A stretch of DNA of 64,000 bases from NCBI RefSeq assembly GCF_041333735.1, contig NZ_JBGKFB010000001.1:1243501-1307500 (forward strand). Direction: 5' to 3'. A program made the position numbers and the translations under genes. Origin of the DNA: Veillonella sp. (lineage in GTDB: Bacteria; Bacillota; Negativicutes; Veillonellales; Veillonellaceae). The notes under the pieces were generated by a model, which was not told the DNA's origin, did no database searches, and saw only the letters and a list, made by a program, of their open reading frames with translations. This document shows, one piece after another, positions 9,164-17,600 of this stretch (its first letter is position 1; each line of letters begins with the position of its first letter).

Positions 9164-9391
9164 ATGTATTTTATAGATGAAATTATAGATTTTATTAATA
9201 AAAATGTTGACTCTTGGTTGATTGCGACTTTGATCTTGTTATGGGCAATAATATTTCCTCAATATACAGGGATTCATTTTAATGGTGACTTTAAGCGTCC
9301 AGGTTCTATTGAATCTACTCTAACACGAATTATTGCAATCCTCATGCTTATCGGTCTGTTTATAGTGGAATTTGTTTTTGACAATAAATAA
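9164..9391 (+). CDS. Small two-helix membrane protein, unknown
   Basis: A 75-residue protein I do not recognise. Two hydrophobic segments are clear: about residues 17-31 (WLIATLILLWAIIF) and 53-70 (IIAILMLIGLFIVEFVF), joined by a short polar loop. The start has GGGAG about nine bases upstream. The segment FPQYTG after the first helix recurs as FPQFSG in the next gene, so the two are probably divergent paralogues. Base composition is strongly AT-rich, unlike the hem operon, which fits acquired DNA. A role as an immunity or toxin-like membrane peptide is possible but unsupported. Confidence 0.6.
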   Translation: MYFIDEIIDFINKNVDSWLIATLILLWAIIFPQYTGIHFNGDFKRPGSIESTLTRIIAILMLIGLFIVEFVFDNK

Positions 9392-9423
9392 GATGATTTA
9401 TTTTATTTGTTTAGGACGGAATT

Positions 9424-9627
9424 ATGAATGTAATAGAAAGATTGCTCTTTGAAGAAGGTTATTCTTTTTTCTTGGTGTGTGTAATATTAATTTTTTTATT
9501 TTTGTTTCCACAGTTTTCTGGGGTGAAAGAGAGTAAACTATTAATTAAATATAGAATTTCTCCACGGCTATTTATATTGTTTATGTTGATACTTGTGATA
9601 TTAATGCATTATGGTCTAAGCCTTTAA
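9424..9627 (+). CDS. Small two-helix membrane protein, probable paralogue of the preceding gene
   Basis: Sixty-seven residues with two hydrophobic stretches (about 13-29 and 48-64) split by a basic loop. It shares layout and the FPQFSG segment with the 75-residue protein just upstream. The ribosome site AGGACGG precedes the ATG. The stop overlaps the decayed frame that begins at 9620. Function unknown. Confidence 0.58.
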   Translation: MNVIERLLFEEGYSFFLVCVILIFLFLFPQFSGVKESKLLIKYRISPRLFILFMLILVILMHYGLSL

Positions 9628-9802
9628 GAATATAAAAGTTTCTAAGCCAATTGAACATGACATTATTGATGAATTGATAGCATGTATGGTTGATAATGCA
9701 TCCAGTAGCGGGGTTATGTCTACTGAAGAAAGGCTTAACCTCTTAGCCAAATATAATACTTAGCAAAGAGCTGATGAGGATAGAGAGAACGAGCTTGATT
9801 AG
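9620..9802 (+). pseudogene. Decayed coding fragment with an in-frame TAG
   Basis: Frame 2 is open from 9620 without any plausible start codon and encodes a polar, protein-like stretch (SKPIEHDIIDELIACMVD, then STEERLNLLAKYNT) before a TAG at 9761-9763. The same frame goes on for 12 more codons (QRADEDRENELD) to a second stop at 9800-9802. The composition is that of a real soluble helical protein, so this reads as the C-terminal remnant of a gene whose front was lost. No family is recognised. Confidence 0.4.
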
Positions 9803-9829
9803 AATGAAATAGATAAATAATGGGGGAAT

Positions 9830-10222
9830 ATGAATATTGGAATAGTTTTGCTTTTAATAGGAGTAATTCTTTATATTATAGGTAATATTGCAGATACGGT
9901 TCATTATGATGTTGGTGTATCTACAACTCATTATGGAATTGAGGCAACAGGTGCGTATACAGATTATGTGGGAAATATAAATGATGCTTAAATATGGGAT
10001 TCAGATTATAATCGAATAATTTATCAATATTGGTATAATCATCCACAAGAACCATTAGAGGTTTATAATGGTCCGAGCGGGCATGCTATGCTAATTAAAA
10101 GAACACCGTTTGGTGTATTGCAACACAAAGGTACTACTTATGGGGATAATAGAGATTGGTATATTAGTAGAGATTTTGATAGGTATAATGGAAGATTATA
10201 TTATAGAAGGGTAAGGATGTAA
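9830..10222 (+). pseudogene. Membrane-anchored protein gene interrupted by one in-frame TAA
   Basis: An ATG at 9830, with GGGGG close upstream, opens a frame for 53 residues: an N-terminal membrane helix (IGIVLLLIGVILYIIGNIA) and a short polar stretch, then TAA at 9989-9991. The same frame continues without further interruption for 76 codons to TAA TAA at 10220, encoding tyrosine- and arginine-rich sequence (IWDSDYNRIIYQYWYNHPQE; GPSGHAMLIKRTPFGVLQHK). The whole would be 131 codons, about the size of its neighbours, so one nonsense change best explains it. Translation of the N-terminal 53 residues alone remains possible. Function unknown. Confidence 0.6.
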
Positions 10223-10231
10223 TAAAGATAT

Positions 10232-10618
10232 ATGCGAATAAGTTTATTGAAAGAACTTGGGGCAAATTTATTTAAATATATGTTTGGTGGTATTGTAGTA
10301 GCCTTTATACTAATTATAATTGTTGGTATCACTACTCGATATTATCATTATAATGACAATTCTTCTGCATTAATCAGATATGGATATTCTCTCTACAAAG
10401 AGGATTTGATTGATGAGATAAACTGGATTCGCATTGGTGATAAGTTTATGGTGAAGAATTCTGACTATACTGACTTTAAGGCAAAGTATAATCAGAGTAG
10501 ATTCTTAGCTGATATAAATGATAATAAGGACAAAATTAGTGCAGGTCTTAATACCAATAGCATTAGAGTCCAGTTGAAAGAAGACTTTATACGAATTAAA
10601 TATAAAATGGTGGATTGA
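10232..10618 (+). CDS. Single-pass membrane-anchored protein, unknown
   Basis: A protein of 128 residues with a membrane segment at about residues 17-35 (YMFGGIVVAFILIIIVGITT) followed by about 90 polar residues, predicted outside the cytoplasmic membrane. The C-terminal part alternates charged and hydrophobic residues as in a small beta-rich domain. It overlaps or abuts the next gene at 10615-10624. No family is recognised. Same architecture as the genes at 10624, 11645, 12274 and 13359. Confidence 0.6.
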   Translation: MRISLLKELGANLFKYMFGGIVVAFILIIIVGITTRYYHYNDNSSALIRYGYSLYKEDLIDEINWIRIGDKFMVKNSDYTDFKAKYNQSRFLADINDNKDKISAGLNTNSIRVQLKEDFIRIKYKMVD

Positions 10619-10623
10619 TAAAG

Positions 10624-11040
10624 ATGGTTTTCGATAGGGTTGTTATTAATAAATTAAAAATAATTATATTTGTAGTAGGAATAATCATAGGCTCATTTAG
10701 TGGTGCTCTTGTATTAGAGAAAATAGATAATACATTGGAATCCATTTATTCTGGTAGACAAGCTCTTATTTGGAATGAATATAAAAGTTTTGATCATCGT
10801 GAGCATTTTACTATCAATGCCATCTATCCTTTTAAATATGAAATTGGTAGTGTTAGACCTTATTTTATTGTTGATGCAGTAAGTAATAGTAATATGGATA
10901 CAATAGAAAAATCTTTAGCTTTAAATGGATGGCAACAAATAGAGGCTAATACATTTAAAAAAGAAACTAGTGGAGACGTATTAAAATTATCTGTAAAACC
11001 TATTAACATGAATGAATTTATGATTGTATATTATTACTAA
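10624..11040 (+). CDS. Single-pass membrane-anchored protein, unknown
   Basis: About 138 residues: a basic N-terminus, a membrane helix (IIIFVVGIIIGSFSGALVL, about residues 11-29) and an exported C-terminal domain. The C-terminus has a NGWQQIEANTFKK segment ending in a short hydrophobic strand (FMIVYYY). A TTG at 10615 overlapping the previous stop is an alternative start. The pattern 'Gly-Trp, hydrophobic, Tyr/Phe, short terminal strand' recurs in the genes at 11645 and 12274, which suggests remote paralogy. Function unknown. Confidence 0.58.
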   Translation: MVFDRVVINKLKIIIFVVGIIIGSFSGALVLEKIDNTLESIYSGRQALIWNEYKSFDHREHFTINAIYPFKYEIGSVRPYFIVDAVSNSNMDTIEKSLALNGWQQIEANTFKKETSGDVLKLSVKPINMNEFMIVYYY

Positions 11041-11149
11041 CTTTTACAAATGGAATCCATACTATTAGTTATGTGCTAATCGTAATAATTAATGAATAGT
11101 TATATAGGTAAAGTTATTCAGAAATGTATTAGTGGAGTTAGAAGAGATT

Positions 11150-11527
11150 ATGAACGCTGGGCGTATCTTATGTAGTATTTTACTAGCTATGTATGCAATA
11201 TATATTATACGAAATAATACAATAACTATTGCAGGCGCAAATGTTAAGAGAAGCCTTGTTCTTACAATGATACAATTAGGTCAATTATTGATGATTGAAT
11301 TAATGGTTATTTTCGGTGGGACGATTTTACATAGCTTTTCTATTTTTTCGTTAATACTTGCGGTTCTTCTTTTGTGGGAAATGTTTGCACTAAAGCAAAA
11401 TCTCAATGAATATTTTATGTGCAAGGAAGGAAAAAGCTATGGCATTAGTATTATAGGAAAAGGTCGAATTGCTGTGTCTGTAGGACAGAGTATCCTTTTA
11501 ATCTTTCTTGGAATCTGGAGTTGGTAA
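11150..11527 (+). CDS. Four-helix membrane protein, unknown
   Basis: About 125 residues, almost wholly hydrophobic, with four predicted membrane segments (near residues 4-21, 36-60, 63-82 and 108-125). Start at ATG 11150 behind GAAGAG is preferred over a GTG at 11132. It differs from the single-pass neighbours and could be a channel-like or immunity-type membrane protein, but nothing in the sequence identifies it. It is separated from the flanking genes by about 110 bases on each side. Confidence 0.55.
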   Translation: MNAGRILCSILLAMYAIYIIRNNTITIAGANVKRSLVLTMIQLGQLLMIELMVIFGGTILHSFSIFSLILAVLLLWEMFALKQNLNEYFMCKEGKSYGISIIGKGRIAVSVGQSILLIFLGIWSW

Positions 11528-11644
11528 CATTTAATTAGCATTAAAGTTAACAATAATTCATAATAAAATATTAAATAGAATTACATCTTTATTATCCCTA
11601 TTTACTTATTTTATAATAATGAAAATTAAGATTAGTGGTGGAAT

Positions 11645-12064
11645 ATGAATAAAAGTTATTTTAAATTGAGTAGTTTGCCTTTTGCAGTTAAGTTTTATGT
11701 CGGTTTTGCTTTATTTGTATTTCTACTAATGGGGCTTACTTTTTTACATGCGTATATTAATAGACCTGAACAAATGAAAAGCCTTCAATTATATGAGCAA
11801 AAATTAGAAAGCATATCCTCGAAAAAAGTAAATGAAAAGTATTATACATCTGGTAGAAATGCTCAAAATAATAATCTTGAAATTACGTACGACTCTCTTA
11901 CAATTGGAGATGTTAAAGGAGAACTTTCAAAACAAAATATAGGCTGGAATGAAATCAACAAAAATCGTATTGTTGGACATGATTATGATACTAATATTTA
12001 TCTCGAACTATTTAAAGAACGAGGCTCTGATAAAGTGACTTTAATATTACAAAAAAGAAATTAA
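11645..12064 (+). CDS. Single-pass membrane-anchored protein, unknown
   Basis: 139 residues with one membrane helix (FYVGFALFVFLLMGLTFLHA, about residues 17-36), then an exported polar domain. The C-terminal part has IGWNEINKNRIVG followed by alternating strands and ends VTLILQKRN. GTGG lies five bases before the ATG. It shares the length, layout and C-terminal pattern of the genes at 10624 and 12274. No family recognised. Confidence 0.6.
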   Translation: MNKSYFKLSSLPFAVKFYVGFALFVFLLMGLTFLHAYINRPEQMKSLQLYEQKLESISSKKVNEKYYTSGRNAQNNNLEITYDSLTIGDVKGELSKQNIGWNEINKNRIVGHDYDTNIYLELFKERGSDKVTLILQKRN

Positions 12065-12143
12065 TTATGGGTAGCAAAATTGTACTATCTCAACAACTAA
12101 TGCATAAATAGAACTCCAAATGGAAGCAGGGGTTGATTAGTAG

Positions 12144-12251
12144 TTGAGGAAAAAGATAATACTAATAATTAGCATATTAGGAAATATTTTTCGCTGTTTT
12201 TACTTGGTGGCTAGTTTGTTAGCAACTCTACTAAATAAATCTAGTATATAG
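12144..12251 (+). pseudogene. Probable remnant: N-terminal signal/anchor fragment
   Basis: A TTG-initiated frame of 35 codons encodes a basic start and a long hydrophobic helix (RKKIILIISILGNIF, then YLVASLLATLL) before TAG. Its N-terminus resembles that of the intact gene at 13359 (MRKKLLLIFLVCVAI). It is most simply the front of a lost member of the same membrane-anchored series; a real membrane peptide cannot be excluded. Confidence 0.3.
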
Positions 12252-12273
12252 GCAGTATAAAGGACTTTGAGGG

Positions 12274-12705
12274 ATGAAATTTAAAACAATTTATTCTGTT
12301 GTTTGGTATACATTTATAGGCTGTTTTTTCGTATGGCTAATTTGTGGATTAGGCTATAGGTTTTTGTTTAATGATACTGTTGAGCAGTCTAGAATGGAAC
12401 TAACACAAGCTTTAAATGCAGCTTTCCCGAGAGATCACTATATAATTGATGGAGATGTATATGATTCGAACAGAAGAAATCTATTATCTATAGGAGTATC
12501 AATAAACATAAAGAAGGATTCACTACATAAAGATATAAAATCAATAAAGCCCTTAAATGGAGAATGGACTTTAATTGATCAGACTGCGTCTCGTTATGTA
12601 TATGAAAATGAATCGTATAGAGTATATGTAACAAAGTATTCAGAGAATGATGGATATATTGTAGTGTTAGCACGTAATAATTGGTTAGAAATATTGCATT
12701 TATAA
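12274..12705 (+). CDS. Single-pass membrane-anchored protein, unknown
   Basis: 143 residues: membrane helix at about residues 11-30 (YTFIGCFFVWLICGLGYRF) and an exported domain. The C-terminal half contains LNGEWTLIDQTASRYVYEN followed by a terminal strand region (YIVVLARNNW), matching the pattern in the genes at 10624 and 11645. TTTGAGGG sits just before the ATG. Very AT-rich. Function unknown. Confidence 0.6.
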   Translation: MKFKTIYSVVWYTFIGCFFVWLICGLGYRFLFNDTVEQSRMELTQALNAAFPRDHYIIDGDVYDSNRRNLLSIGVSINIKKDSLHKDIKSIKPLNGEWTLIDQTASRYVYENESYRVYVTKYSENDGYIVVLARNNWLEILHL

Positions 12706-12783
12706 TTCATTATTAGGGATAAAAGCTTTTGCAGATTGTTATATTATAGTGAGCTTATGGAGAAATATTACAATTATATAAAT

Positions 12784-13251
12784 ATGAATAAAATAATAGA
12801 TTTTTTTAAGAGTTTACTGCAGCTATCCAGGATATTGGTAGGTATATTTGGTCTATTTCTCTTTATAGGTGGGGGTTGGTTATATCATGATTTACAGTAT
12901 CGGTATGTAGTTGATAGCAGATACAATACAATTTTTGATAAGGCTTACAGTGTATATCTCATTAATAAAGGTATTTCGATGGATATTATTAATGATAAAA
13001 TTTATGCGATGAATGATGATGTCTATGTTATTATCAATCAAGAGAGCAATACAATTATCGTATATTATTTAAATCTAGAAGATGTTGAAACTATAAGTAA
13101 TTTTACTAGATTACAACAACAGTATTACGGTGATAAGATGATCTTACAACCTATTGAAAGTTTAGGTCCATCTGAAACATTTGATATGTATAAGAAATTG
13201 TCAGAAGCACCTGGAAGGTTTAAATCACAAGGTAGCCGAATTTCTTTTTAA
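12784..13251 (+). CDS. Single-pass membrane-anchored protein, unknown
   Basis: The frame is open from a TTG at 12736; the ATG at 12784 is chosen because it puts the membrane helix (ILVGIFGLFLFIGGGWLY) near residue 20 as in the neighbours, but no strong ribosome site distinguishes it from the ATG at 12757. About 155 residues. After the helix comes a Tyr/Asp-rich domain with VYVIINQESNTIIVYYLN. The C-terminal stretch is polar and differs from the other members. No family recognised. Confidence 0.55.
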   Translation: MNKIIDFFKSLLQLSRILVGIFGLFLFIGGGWLYHDLQYRYVVDSRYNTIFDKAYSVYLINKGISMDIINDKIYAMNDDVYVIINQESNTIIVYYLNLEDVETISNFTRLQQQYYGDKMILQPIESLGPSETFDMYKKLSEAPGRFKSQGSRISF

Positions 13252-13358
13252 TAGCAGTATAATTTTAGACTCCAAGTTCTAACAATATAGTTAGGTCTTT
13301 AAGTATTTATTGTTAAGGGCTATTTTATTTATATACTTTAATATAAAAAAGGCGTTAT

Positions 13359-13781
13359 ATGAGAAAAAAATTGTTATTAATATTTTTAGTATGTGTTGCT
13401 ATTCTTTTTGTAACTATCAATATTAGAGATTCTATGCAACGACCATTTCATCGTGAACGAGTAAATAACTTTATTACGGTTGCTAAAGATATAATCCAAA
13501 ATAATGACCAACTAGAGATTACTGAAATAGGTGAAGGTGGACGTATGAAAGGTGGTGGGTGGGGGAATCATATCCACTTTAAATCAAATCTTTCAGAAGA
13601 GAAGACTGTTGAGTTAATTATTCCTCCATTACAAGCTATTACAGGCAATAAGATGATAGGTAAAGTATCTGATTCAAGGATAACTTCTTATCAATTTGGC
13701 TTTGCACAATTTGGTGGAGATTTACTTTATACCGGACCATATGATGGGAATTGGGAGTTGCTAGTCATCAGTCAACCTTAG
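13359..13781 (+). CDS. Exported or membrane-anchored small protein, unknown
   Basis: 140 residues. The first 24 residues (basic start, then LLLIFLVCVAILFVTINI) form a signal anchor or signal peptide. The remaining part has a glycine-rich turn (GEGGRMKGGGWGNHIHF), then mixed strands and the end WELLVISQP. It is the last gene of the island and is closed by the hairpin at 13807. Function unknown. Confidence 0.58.
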   Translation: MRKKLLLIFLVCVAILFVTINIRDSMQRPFHRERVNNFITVAKDIIQNNDQLEITEIGEGGRMKGGGWGNHIHFKSNLSEEKTVELIIPPLQAITGNKMIGKVSDSRITSYQFGFAQFGGDLLYTGPYDGNWELLVISQP

Positions 13782-13806
13782 AATGTAATAATATTAAATC
13801 AAACTG

Positions 13807-13849
13807 CAGATAGTTGATTATGTTTAATCAGCTATCTGTTATTTTATTA
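13807..13849 (+). terminator. Terminator at the right end of the accessory island
   Basis: Arms CAGATAGTTGATTA (13807-13820) and TAATCAGCTATCTG (13825-13838) with one mismatch, followed by a T-rich tract. Confidence 0.75.
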
Positions 13850-13929
13850 TGTTATCTATATCGAATAATTCCTATTAAAATTACTAGAATTTTACGATTT
13901 TATGAGTGTTTTATGATAAAATAAAAGGT

Positions 13930-14673
13930 ATGAATACTTCAACAACTAGGTCTATTACCTATAATGGCGACAGAATTGAATATGAGTTAACCATCAAGCG
14001 TGTGAAGAACATGAACATGCGCATTACAAAGGATGGTGTGATCCATGTGTCGGCGAATGCCTATGTGCCGGATTATAGGGTGGACAAGTTTGTTATTGAG
14101 AATATGCCATTCATTGAGCGAGCTCGTTACAAGATTGATGCATTGAATGCCAAGCGCGTCGATGCGTTGCAGTATGTGAATGGTGAAAGTTTATCAATCC
14201 TCGGCATTCCTGTTACGTTGCGCCTAGTTGAGCAGGACGGAAAGCCTCATATTGGCTTTGACGGAAAAGCCATCCTTACTATGGTGGTACCTCGTGGTAC
14301 GACCTTTGAGGCTAAGCATAAATTAATGCAAAGTTATTGGCGTAATTTAGGGGAGAAGGTCTTTGTTCATTGGGCAAAGGTCGTGTATCAACGCTACCAC
14401 AAGCAAGGTATTGATGTGCCTATGCCAATCATAAAACAGCAGCGTATGAAGAGTCGTTGGGGTTCTTGTACGCCAGCTAAGCAGCTCATAAAGATGAACA
14501 CCCGTTTATTAGAGGGGCCACAGGCGTATATTGAGTACGTTATGATTCATGAGTTTGCTCATTTTAAATATTTAGACCATTCTAAGAACTTTCACAATCT
14601 AGTGGCACAGTTTTTGCCAGATTGGAAAGCTCGTAAGAAGTCATTGAACGTGTATTTTGCTCATCGCCCTTAA
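13930..14673 (+). CDS. YgjP-like (DUF45) zinc metallopeptidase domain protein
   Basis: Predicted zinc metalloprotease of the YgjP/DUF45 family. The C-terminal region holds the HExxH motif in MIHEFAHFKYLDHSKNFH (about residues 210-227), where the third ligand His follows in the usual place, and upstream the diagnostic MKSRWGSCTPA. An N-terminal beta-rich domain (about residues 1-120) precedes. About 247 residues, in the family range. GTG 13906 is an alternative start; neither has an ideal ribosome site. It ends 12 bases before dnaE, so both are probably co-transcribed. Base composition returns to host level here. The physiological substrate of the family is poorly known. Confidence 0.85.
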   Translation: MNTSTTRSITYNGDRIEYELTIKRVKNMNMRITKDGVIHVSANAYVPDYRVDKFVIENMPFIERARYKIDALNAKRVDALQYVNGESLSILGIPVTLRLVEQDGKPHIGFDGKAILTMVVPRGTTFEAKHKLMQSYWRNLGEKVFVHWAKVVYQRYHKQGIDVPMPIIKQQRMKSRWGSCTPAKQLIKMNTRLLEGPQAYIEYVMIHEFAHFKYLDHSKNFHNLVAQFLPDWKARKKSLNVYFAHRP

Positions 14674-14685
14674 AGGAGGTGTACC

Positions 14686-17600
14686 ATGCAGCCATTTGTA
14701 CATTTACATAGTCATACAGAGTTTAGTTTGCTAGACGGTATCAGTCGTTTGCCTGACATGGTACGTCGTGCGAAGGAGTTAAATCAGCCAGCCCTTGCCA
14801 TTACAGACCACGGCAATATGTACGCAGCCATTTATTTTTATAAGGAATGTATGGCCCAAGGCGTTAAACCGATTATTGGGTGTGAAGTATATGTCACAGA
14901 AGGTAGCCGTCTTGATAAGCAGGAAGGTCGCAGCCGTGAACGATTAAAACATCTTATTCTATTAGCGGAGACCATGGAAGGGTATCGTAATCTCGTAAAA
15001 ATCGTGTCGAAAGCCTCTACTGAAGGGTTTAATTATAAGCCACGTGCTGACCGTGATTTATTGCGACAATACAGCAAGGGCATAATTGCCCTCAGTGCTT
15101 GTATTCAAGGGGAGATTCCTCAGTATATTTTGCAAGATAATATGGAAGGCGCGAAGCGATCCATTGAATGGTATATCGAGACGTACGGCAAGGATAATTT
15201 CTTCTTAGAAATCCAAAATCATGGCTTGCCAGAGGAGGCAAAGGCTCAAGAGGAGATCATTAAGCTCAGCAAGGAATACGGTCTTGGCATCGTAGCATCT
15301 AATGACTTCCACTATGTTTTAAAAGAGGATGCAGATGCGCAGGATATTAAGGTATGTATTTCGACAGGCCGACGTCGTGCTGAGGTAGATCGCTTAAAAT
15401 TCCCGAATGATGAGTTCTATCTAAAATCTGGGGATGAGATGACGGAGCTATTTGGACATATTCCAGGGGCCATCGAAAATACCTTAAAAATTGCAGATCG
15501 CTGTAATGTAGAGTTTAATTTTGACGAACATCATTTGCCGCACTTTGATGTGCCAGAAGGGGAAACGTCTAAGACCTATTTACGTAAGGTTTGTGAACGA
15601 GAAATTCCTCGCCTTTATGGGGAAACATCCGAAGAATTACAAAAACGTTTAGACTACGAGTTAGATGTAATTGGTACCATGGGCTTTGAGGATTACTTCC
15701 TCATCGTATGGGACTATGTACGCTATGCCCGTGAGCACGACATCTTAGTAGGTCCTGGTCGTGGTTCGGCAGCAGGTTCTGTAGTTGCGTATTTACTTGG
15801 CATTACAGGCCTTGATCCATTAAAGTACGATTTGCTCTTTGAACGGTTCTTAAATCCAGAGCGGGTAAGCATGCCTGATATCGATATTGACTTCTGCTAC
15901 GAAAAGCGTGGTCAAGCCATCGAATATGTGACGCGAAAATACGGTCAAGCTCGTGTGTCTCAGATTATTACCTTCGGTACAGAGGCGGCTCGTGCGGTTA
16001 TTCGAGACGTAGGTCGCGTGCTCGACTTGCCTCTAGCGGAAGTAAACCGCATTGCTAAGATGATTCCCAACGAACTAGGGATTACCTTAGATAAGGCACT
16101 GCAAGGTAAAGAGTTAAAAGCTTTATACGAAGCTGATCCAAACGTTAAAGAGTTATTTGATTTTGGTAAAAAACTAGAAGGGATTGCGCGCAATTCGTCC
16201 ACTCATGCAGCGGGCGTCGTAATTTCTGCAGACCCTCTAGATGACCACGTACCAGTACAAAATGCCAATGAAGAAGGCTTTGTAACGCAGTACGATAAGG
16301 ATAATATCGAGGAATTAGGCCTATTAAAGATGGACTTCTTGGGTCTCCGTACCTTAACGGTTATGGGGGATGCCTTAAAGCTCATCAAGGCGAACCGTGG
16401 TATTGACCTCGATTTAGATGCTATTCCACTAGACGACAAGGCGGCTTGTGATATCCTCACAAAGGGTGATACATCTGGTGTATTCCAGCTCGAATCAGAA
16501 GGTATTACTAAGCTCGTTATGGATCTTAAGCCTGAACATTTTGAAGACTTAATTCCATTGGTAGCCTTGTACCGTCCAGGCCCATTGGGCTCTGGCATGG
16601 TAGCGGACTTTATCGACCGTCGTCACGGTAAAAAAGAGGTTACCTATTTACATCCTATCTTGGAACCGATTTTGAAAGATACCTTTGGTGTAATCTTGTA
16701 CCAAGAACAGGTTATGCAGATTGCATCCGCCATGGGCGGATTCTCCCTTGGTCAAGCGGACTTAATGCGCCGCGCCATGGGTAAGAAAAAGGAATCCGTT
16801 CTAAAGGCTCAGCGCGAATCCTTTATTCAAGGTTCTATTAATAATGGTATAGAAGAGTCCATTGCGAACGAAGTATTTGACTTGCTCGTATACTTCGCGG
16901 GCTATGGCTTTAATAAATCACATAGTGCGGCCTATGCGTACATTGCGTACCAAACGGCGTATTTGAAAGCCCACTATTTCCCTGAATTCATGGCCGCTAC
17001 TATGACTAGCTTTATGCAGAACATGCAAAAATTGACCTACTACATCAATGCCTGCAAGAAGCACAATGTTAAGGTGCTTGGCCCAGATATTAACTATTCT
17101 GAACGCAGCTTTGCCGTACAAGGTGATGCTATTCGTTTCGGCCTTGGGGGCATCAAGAATGTAGGGGACAATGCCATCGATCGCTTGATTACTGAGCGCA
17201 ATGAGCACGGTCTTTACACGGATATTGTGGACTTCTGCAAACGTGTAGATAATAAGGTGGTTAATAAACGACTTCTTGAAAGTCTCATTCGGTGCGGTGC
17301 CATGGATGGTTTCAAGGAAAACAGAAATCAATTGTTGCATATGTATGAAAGCGCCCAAGCTGTTGGCGCTAAAGAGCAAAAGGATGCCGCTATGGGGACC
17401 ATGAGTCTCTTTGGCGATATAGAGGAGTCTGTAGATTTCATCCCTGTACCTAATGTGGAGGATTTATCGGAGGACGATAAATTGAAGGATGAGAAGGAAT
17501 ATACAGGCTTTTACATCACAGGCCATCCATTACGAGGCTATGCTAAGGAATTAGAGGGCCTCTTTGAATTAGGTGCTCTCGTAGAAAATCCAGAGCAATA

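Noticed and set aside
9830..10222. Stop-codon recoding of the internal TAA
   Set aside because: TAA is not used for selenocysteine or pyrrolysine, and no slippery sequence or structure is evident; nonsense mutation is simpler.
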